Part shown: one piece after another, positions 20,831-24,472 of the stretch
How positions within the stretch are numbered: the stretch's first letter is position 1
How the letters are laid out: the number at the start of each line of letters is the position of its first letter
NCBI GenBank assembly: GCA_964588665.1
Contig: CAZPQQ010000047.1
Location: 1 to 24,472, forward strand
Length of the DNA stretch: 24,472 nt
Direction of reading: 5' to 3'
Origin: UBA2160 sp964588665
Lineage (GTDB): Bacteria > Chloroflexota > Dehalococcoidia > Lucifugimonadales > UBA1123
Made by a program: the position numbers and the translations under genes
The notes under the pieces: generated by a model
Told to the model about the DNA's origin: nothing
Databases searched by the model: none
What the model saw: only the letters and a program-made list of their open reading frames with translations

Positions 20831-23164
20831 ATGACATCTAATTTTGAACGTAGCGTTGGCCGTGGAAGCATATCGTTTCAGACAGGAAAACTAGCACAGC
20901 AGGCCAACGGTTCGGTCCTTGTCACGAGTGGCGACAACGTGATTCTCGTGGCCGTCACCATGGCGAACCCGAGGGAAGGCATAGACTTCTTCCCGCTCAC
21001 CGTGGACCTAGAGGAGAGGCTGTACGCCCGGGGGAAGATTCCCGGGAGCTTCTTCCGACGCGAAGGCAGACCCAGCACAGACTCGGTGTTGATCGCGCGA
21101 ATGACAGACCGGCCGATCAGGCCCCTCTTTCCGAAGGGCTTCCGCAACGAGGTCCAAATCGTCGTCACACCGCTCTCGACAGACATGGAAACCCCTCTCG
21201 ACACCCTCGTCCTCACCGGCGCCTCCGCGGCGCTCACGATTTCCGACATTCCTTTCGAAGGCCCGATTAGCGCCGTTCGAGTCGGATACGTCGACGGCGA
21301 GTTCATCGTCAACCCCACCTTCGAAGAGATCGACCAAAGCCACCTCGACCTGATCGTCGCGGGCACCAAAGAAGGTGTGGTCATGATGGAGGCCGGCGCG
21401 TCAGAGGTCTCGGAGGACACGGTCCTCGAGGCCATCAAGCTGGCGCAAGAAGCCAACCTCGAAGTCATTGCGCTACAGGAAGAGGCGGCCAGCGCAGTCG
21501 GCAAGCCCAAGGCTGACTACGTCCCCAGAGGCTACGACCCCGAACTGGAGGGCAAAGTGGCCGACGCGTTGGGCGACCGGCTGGGCGCCGCGCTCGCTCT
21601 GCCTAACGGCGAGAGCAAAGTGGCTACCGCCGCCCTCAAATCGGAGATGGGCGATACATTCGAAGAGGATTACGACTCCCGGACCATCTCAGGCGCCTTC
21701 GAGACCGCGCTTGACGAGGCGTTCAGGCACCGGATTCTCAACGACGGCGCCCGTCCCGACGGACGAGGCTTGCGCGAGATCAGGTCGCTGGACGCAGAGG
21801 TCAGCCTGCTGCCGCGGACACACGGCACGGGGCTGTTCTCTCGTGGCGAGACCCAAGTGCTGGCCGTATGCACGCTTGGCTCCGTCGGCGACGCTCAGAA
21901 GATCGACACGCTGAGCCCGGAAGAGTCCAGAACCTTCCTGATGCACTACAACTTCCCGCCTTATTCCGTCGGCGAAGCGCGGCGGATGAGCGGGCCCGGC
22001 CGACGCGAGATCGGTCACGGCGCCCTTGCTCAGCGAGCTCTGACGTCCATTTTGCCGAATCACGACGACTTCCCGTACACCATCCGAGTCGTCGCCGAGT
22101 GCCTGAGCTCGAACGGCTCGACCTCGATGGGCACGGTATGCGCATCGACGCTGGCTCTGATGGACGCGGGCGTGCCAATCACGGCGCCTGTCGCGGGCAT
22201 CTCGGTCGGATTGGTTGTCGGAGATGACGGCCAGTACGTCACCATGACCGACATTCAAGGCCTCGAGGACCACCTGGGCGACATGGACTTCAAGGTCGCT
22301 GGCTCCAGAGACGGCATCACGGCGATCCAGCTCGACATCAAGGTGAAGAGCATCAACTTCGACATGATCAGCGAAGCACTGGCCCAGGCCAAAGAGGCCC
22401 GATACACGCTGCTCGACAAGATCCAGGAGTGCATGCCCGAGGTTCGAGCCGAGATGAGTCCGTACGCCCCCAGGATGGAGACGATTCACATACCCGTCGA
22501 CAAGATCGGCGCGGTCATCGGCCCAGGCGGCAAGATGATCCGCAGCATCGTCGAAGAGACCAAGGCGACGATCGACATCCAAGACGACGGCGCCGTGATA
22601 ATCGGCTCTGCCGACGGCGATGCCGCCGCTCTGGCCATCAAGATGATCAAGGATCTGACCCGAGACGTCGAGGTCGGCGAGATCTACACTGGCAAGGTCG
22701 TCAAGACCACGGGCTTCGGCGCGTTCGTCCAGATCCTGCCGGGCCGCGACGGAATGGTGCACATCAGCGAGCTCGCCGACTACCACGTCCCCACGGTTGA
22801 GGACGAGGTAAACGTCGGCGACGACATCACGGTGATCGTCACCGAGGTCGAACAAGGCGGAAGGATCAGGCTCTCACGCAGGGCGCTCCTCCGCGGCGAC
22901 AACGAGGACGGCGAAGGGCAACCAGCCGGCGCAGAGCGTCGGCCGGGCGGCGACCGAGGCGGCGACCGTGGATTCGACCGCGGCGGCGATCGCGGACCCC
23001 GCGGCGGTCAAGGCGGTCCCGGTGGACGCGGCGGACGCGGCGGACGACCGGGTGGCGGCGGACCGCCCAGAGGGCGCCAGGGCGGTGGCGGTGGTGGCGG
23101 CGGCGGAAGGCCGGGCTACCGATCAGGCGGTGGCGGCGGCGGCGATCGCCGGCCCCGAGACTAA
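20831..23164 (+). CDS. pnp: Polyribonucleotide nucleotidyltransferase with Arg/Gly-rich tail
   Basis: PNPase degrades RNA 3' to 5' with phosphate and can add tails. It has 777 residues, longer than the usual about 700. The two RNase PH domains are complete: FFRREGRPSTDSVLIARMTD and RPIRPLFPKGFRNEVQ in the first, FSRGETQVLAVCTLG and MHYNFPPYSVGE in the second. The catalytic acidic motif HLGDMDFKVAGSRDG is at 481-495. KH domain: IGAVIGPGGKMIRSI at about 559-573. S1 domain: about 616-686, with GKVVKTTGFGAFVQILPG and DGMVHISELAD. Residues 687-777 are a tail of RGG, DRGG and glycine runs, predicted disordered. AGGAGG at 20814-20819 lies 11 bases before the ATG. It shares a transcript with rpsO across the hairpin. 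Confidence 0.97.
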   Translation: MTSNFERSVGRGSISFQTGKLAQQANGSVLVTSGDNVILVAVTMANPREGIDFFPLTVDLEERLYARGKIPGSFFRREGRPSTDSVLIARMTDRPIRPLFPKGFRNEVQIVVTPLSTDMETPLDTLVLTGASAALTISDIPFEGPISAVRVGYVDGEFIVNPTFEEIDQSHLDLIVAGTKEGVVMMEAGASEVSEDTVLEAIKLAQEANLEVIALQEEAASAVGKPKADYVPRGYDPELEGKVADALGDRLGAALALPNGESKVATAALKSEMGDTFEEDYDSRTISGAFETALDEAFRHRILNDGARPDGRGLREIRSLDAEVSLLPRTHGTGLFSRGETQVLAVCTLGSVGDAQKIDTLSPEESRTFLMHYNFPPYSVGEARRMSGPGRREIGHGALAQRALTSILPNHDDFPYTIRVVAECLSSNGSTSMGTVCASTLALMDAGVPITAPVAGISVGLVVGDDGQYVTMTDIQGLEDHLGDMDFKVAGSRDGITAIQLDIKVKSINFDMISEALAQAKEARYTLLDKIQECMPEVRAEMSPYAPRMETIHIPVDKIGAVIGPGGKMIRSIVEETKATIDIQDDGAVIIGSADGDAAALAIKMIKDLTRDVEVGEIYTGKVVKTTGFGAFVQILPGRDGMVHISELADYHVPTVEDEVNVGDDITVIVTEVEQGGRIRLSRRALLRGDNEDGEGQPAGAERRPGGDRGGDRGFDRGGDRGPRGGQGGPGGRGGRGGRPGGGGPPRGRQGGGGGGGGGRPGYRSGGGGGGDRRPRD

Positions 23165-23179
23165 CAAGAATTAACCTAC

Positions 23180-23230
23180 CTCCGAGCCCGGTCGCGGTTG
23201 AGTCCATGCGCTGCGATTCGTGGCTCGGAG
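23180..23230 (+). repeat. Inverted repeat between pnp and dapB
   Basis: CTCCGAGCC at 23180-23188 and GGCTCGGAG at 23222-23230 are perfect nine-base complements with a 33-base interior. No T run follows, so it is not a classical terminator. It could be an mRNA 3'-end stabilising stem after pnp or chance; the remaining intergenic bases show nothing else clear apart from the dapB ribosome site. Confidence 0.35.
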
Positions 23231-23342
23231 TAGCGTCAGAGGCCCGTCAACGCCGACACTGGGTGCACGCTGAGGCCGTTTCGGAGTTTCGAGACCCTCT
23301 CTAAGAGTCGCTCACAAGCGATACGCTGGCAGGAGGACGACA

Positions 23343-24134
23343 ATGGCCGCAATCAAAGTCGTGGTCCATGGCGCTCTGGGCAGGATGGGGCAAGAGGTGC
23401 TGAGGGCCGTCACAAACGCGCCGGACATGGAGCCCGTCGGCGCGGCGGACGGTCAGGCGCAGCCCGGCATGCTGACGCTTCCGGATGGCTCCGGGGACAT
23501 CCCACTATCCAATTCGCTAGCCGATGCGTTGTCGGACGCGCAGGTTGTCGTCGACTTCTCCAGCGCAGCGGGCGCCATGAGCGTGCTGCGCACCTCCTCT
23601 GCCCATCACGTCAACGCGGTGGTCGGCTCCACCGGCCTCTCCGACGAAAACTACGCCGAGGCCAAAGGTCTTGCCGACGACAACAACGTCGGCATCATAA
23701 TCGCACCCAACTTCGCGATGGGAGCGGTTCTGTTGATCCACCTGGCGGAACAGGCCGCCAAGTTCTTCGAGTACGCCGACCTGACCGAGGGACACCACGA
23801 AGCCAAGATCGACGCCCCTTCCGGCACTGCCGTGGCCATCGCCCGAGCTGTCGTCGCGGGACAGTCCGCGCCGTTCAAAGCTCCCAAGGCTCAGGAGGAA
23901 CTGGTCGAAGGAGCGCGAGGCGGCGACTACGAGGGTGTAGTAGTCCACAGCAGACGGATGCCAGGCCTCATGGCTCACCACGAGATCGTCTTCGGCGCGC
24001 TTGGCCAGACGTTGACGATAAAGCACGATTCCATCAACCGCGAGAGCTTCATGCCGGGCGTCACCATGGCCGTCCGCGAAGTGGTGAACCGCACCGGGCT
24101 CACGGTGGGCCTCGACAAGATCATGGGGTTGTAG
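23343..24134 (+). CDS. dapB: 4-hydroxy-tetrahydrodipicolinate reductase
   Basis: The NAD(P)H-dependent reductase of lysine and diaminopimelate synthesis, cytoplasmic, 263 residues (normal). The dinucleotide loop is VVHGALGRMGQEV at the N terminus. VVDFSSAAGAM and VVGSTGLSDE follow, then APNFAMGAVLL. The catalytic signature EGHHEAKIDAPSGTA near residue 152 is complete, with the paired His, the Lys and the PSGT substrate loop. SRRMPGLMAHHEIVFGALGQ and DSINRESFMPGV complete the C-terminal domain. AGGAGG at 23332-23337 gives a strong ribosome site for ATG 23343. It follows pnp by 178 bases on the same strand and may be read from the pnp transcript, as I see no convincing promoter. No dapA is present before the window ends. 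Confidence 0.96.
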   Translation: MAAIKVVVHGALGRMGQEVLRAVTNAPDMEPVGAADGQAQPGMLTLPDGSGDIPLSNSLADALSDAQVVVDFSSAAGAMSVLRTSSAHHVNAVVGSTGLSDENYAEAKGLADDNNVGIIIAPNFAMGAVLLIHLAEQAAKFFEYADLTEGHHEAKIDAPSGTAVAIARAVVAGQSAPFKAPKAQEELVEGARGGDYEGVVVHSRRMPGLMAHHEIVFGALGQTLTIKHDSINRESFMPGVTMAVREVVNRTGLTVGLDKIMGL

Positions 24135-24213
24135 GGTCGACCAGGCTCGGGACGTTCACGGCCAATGGTGATCTGCCCGCACGCGACCAAGCTGCACCAC
24201 GCATCGACTATTG

Positions 24214-24356
24214 TCCGTAGGGGCGGGTTTCAAACCCGCCCGCGCGTTTCACCTGCCATCGCATTTCATTCCGTGCGGACAGCATATGTTTCTGTTCCAT
24301 CACTGCCATTTTCGTAAGTATAGGTCGCGGGAGAGTTTGAAACCCTCCCCTACGGA
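24214..24356. mobile_element. MITE-like element with long terminal inverted repeats (143 bp)
   Basis: The ends begin TCCGTAGGGGCGGGTTTCAA (24214 on) and, inverted, TCCGTAGGGGAGGGTTTCAA (from 24356 back); 24 of 27 terminal bases are complementary. Within each arm, GGGTTTCAAACCC-like palindromes add further hairpins. The interior has no gene. This occupies most of the gene-free 24135-24472 region. No transposase is present, so it would be non-autonomous. No clear target duplication was seen at the edges. Confidence 0.6.
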
Positions 24357-24410
24357 TTGTGGACGAACATAATTCTCATAGGTCCGCGGCGAGCGCCGCA
24401 TCCGATGCTG

Positions 24411-24428
24411 GTCACCAGGCTCGGCCTG
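24411..24428 (-). repeat. 18-base dispersed repeat, inverted copy of 11153-11170
   Basis: The reverse complement reads CAGGCCGAGCCTGGTGAC, 17 of 18 bases identical to 11153-11170. Like the first copy it lies close to a palindromic element in gene-free DNA. Confidence 0.55.
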
Positions 24429-24457
24429 AAGAGCCCGTCTCATAAGTCTCCAAAAGG

Positions 24458-24471
24458 ACCGATTGGTCGGT
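24458..24471. promoter_or_regulatory. Operator-like palindrome at right edge
   Basis: ACCGATTGGTCGGT has perfectly symmetric outer five-base arms. ACCGA-N4-TCGGT palindromes resemble operators of TetR-family regulators, often placed just before the regulator gene. The following gene is outside the window, so this is a weak call. Confidence 0.25.
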
Positions 24472-24472
24472 G

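Noticed and set aside
21689..22855. Minus-strand open frame inside pnp
   Set aside because: Antisense shadow of the conserved PNPase catalytic, KH and S1 regions.
24431..24450. Insertion-sequence end suggested by GAGCCCGTCTCATAAG
   Set aside because: It faintly recalls ends of some IS families, but no transposase or second end is within the window.
1..24472. tRNA, rRNA, CRISPR arrays
   Set aside because: No cloverleaf with a T-loop signature, no rRNA-like stretch and no regularly spaced repeats were found by eye.

Overview
This is a GC-rich window (roughly 60% by eye) of densely packed bacterial genes. It holds one 100-base run of N at 2460-2559, so it is a scaffold from a draft or metagenome assembly. 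The content suggests Chloroflexota, most likely a SAR202/Dehalococcoidia-type lineage: a tandem pair of CaiB/BaiF CoA-transferases, a four-carbon acid sugar kinase, a stand-alone sulfopyruvate-decarboxylase-like subunit, an AtzE/AtzG-like amidase pair, frequent TTG starts and palindromic intergenic repeats. This placement is inference from gene content; no rRNA is present.

Layout. 1-1086: end of a UbiA prenyltransferase and a complete UbiX flavin prenyltransferase, the quinone-biosynthesis end of an operon that continues to the left. 1125-2459: a promoter followed by a TPP-binding decarboxylase-type subunit and a PHP-domain hydrolase that runs into the gap. 2560-4719 (minus strand): a four-carbon acid sugar kinase and a D-2-hydroxyacid dehydrogenase that is also cut by the gap. 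4732-7358: divergent from these, two overlapping family III CoA-transferases. Together these genes look like a module for oxidised carbon compounds (sugar acids, 2-oxo acids, CoA activation).

7461-10926: housekeeping genes with recognisable promoters: cmk and plsC overlapping by ATGA, then glmS. 10927-11303 is a gene-free repeat island. 11304-13953: a 73-residue orphan protein, an MFS exporter and a stand-alone PEP/pyruvate-binding ATP-grasp domain.

14181-17430 is the most interesting part. An FHA plus winged-helix protein is followed by a transmembrane Ser/Thr kinase. The kinase's outer domain resembles a metallopeptidase family but appears to have lost the zinc ligands and catalytic glutamate. 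The pair recalls mycobacterial PknH/EmbR, with the regulator's domains in a different order, and could be a one-step sensing system from outside the cell to a promoter.

17506-20375: an AtzG/GatC-like small subunit translationally coupled to an amidase, then an alpha/beta hydrolase and a 65-residue orphan. 20411-24134: rpsO-pnp with a hairpin between them, then dapB. The PNPase carries a long Arg/Gly-rich tail. 24135-24472 has no gene; it holds a 143-bp element with long inverted termini, an inverted copy of an 18-base repeat also found in the island near 11.15 kb, and an operator-like palindrome at the right edge.
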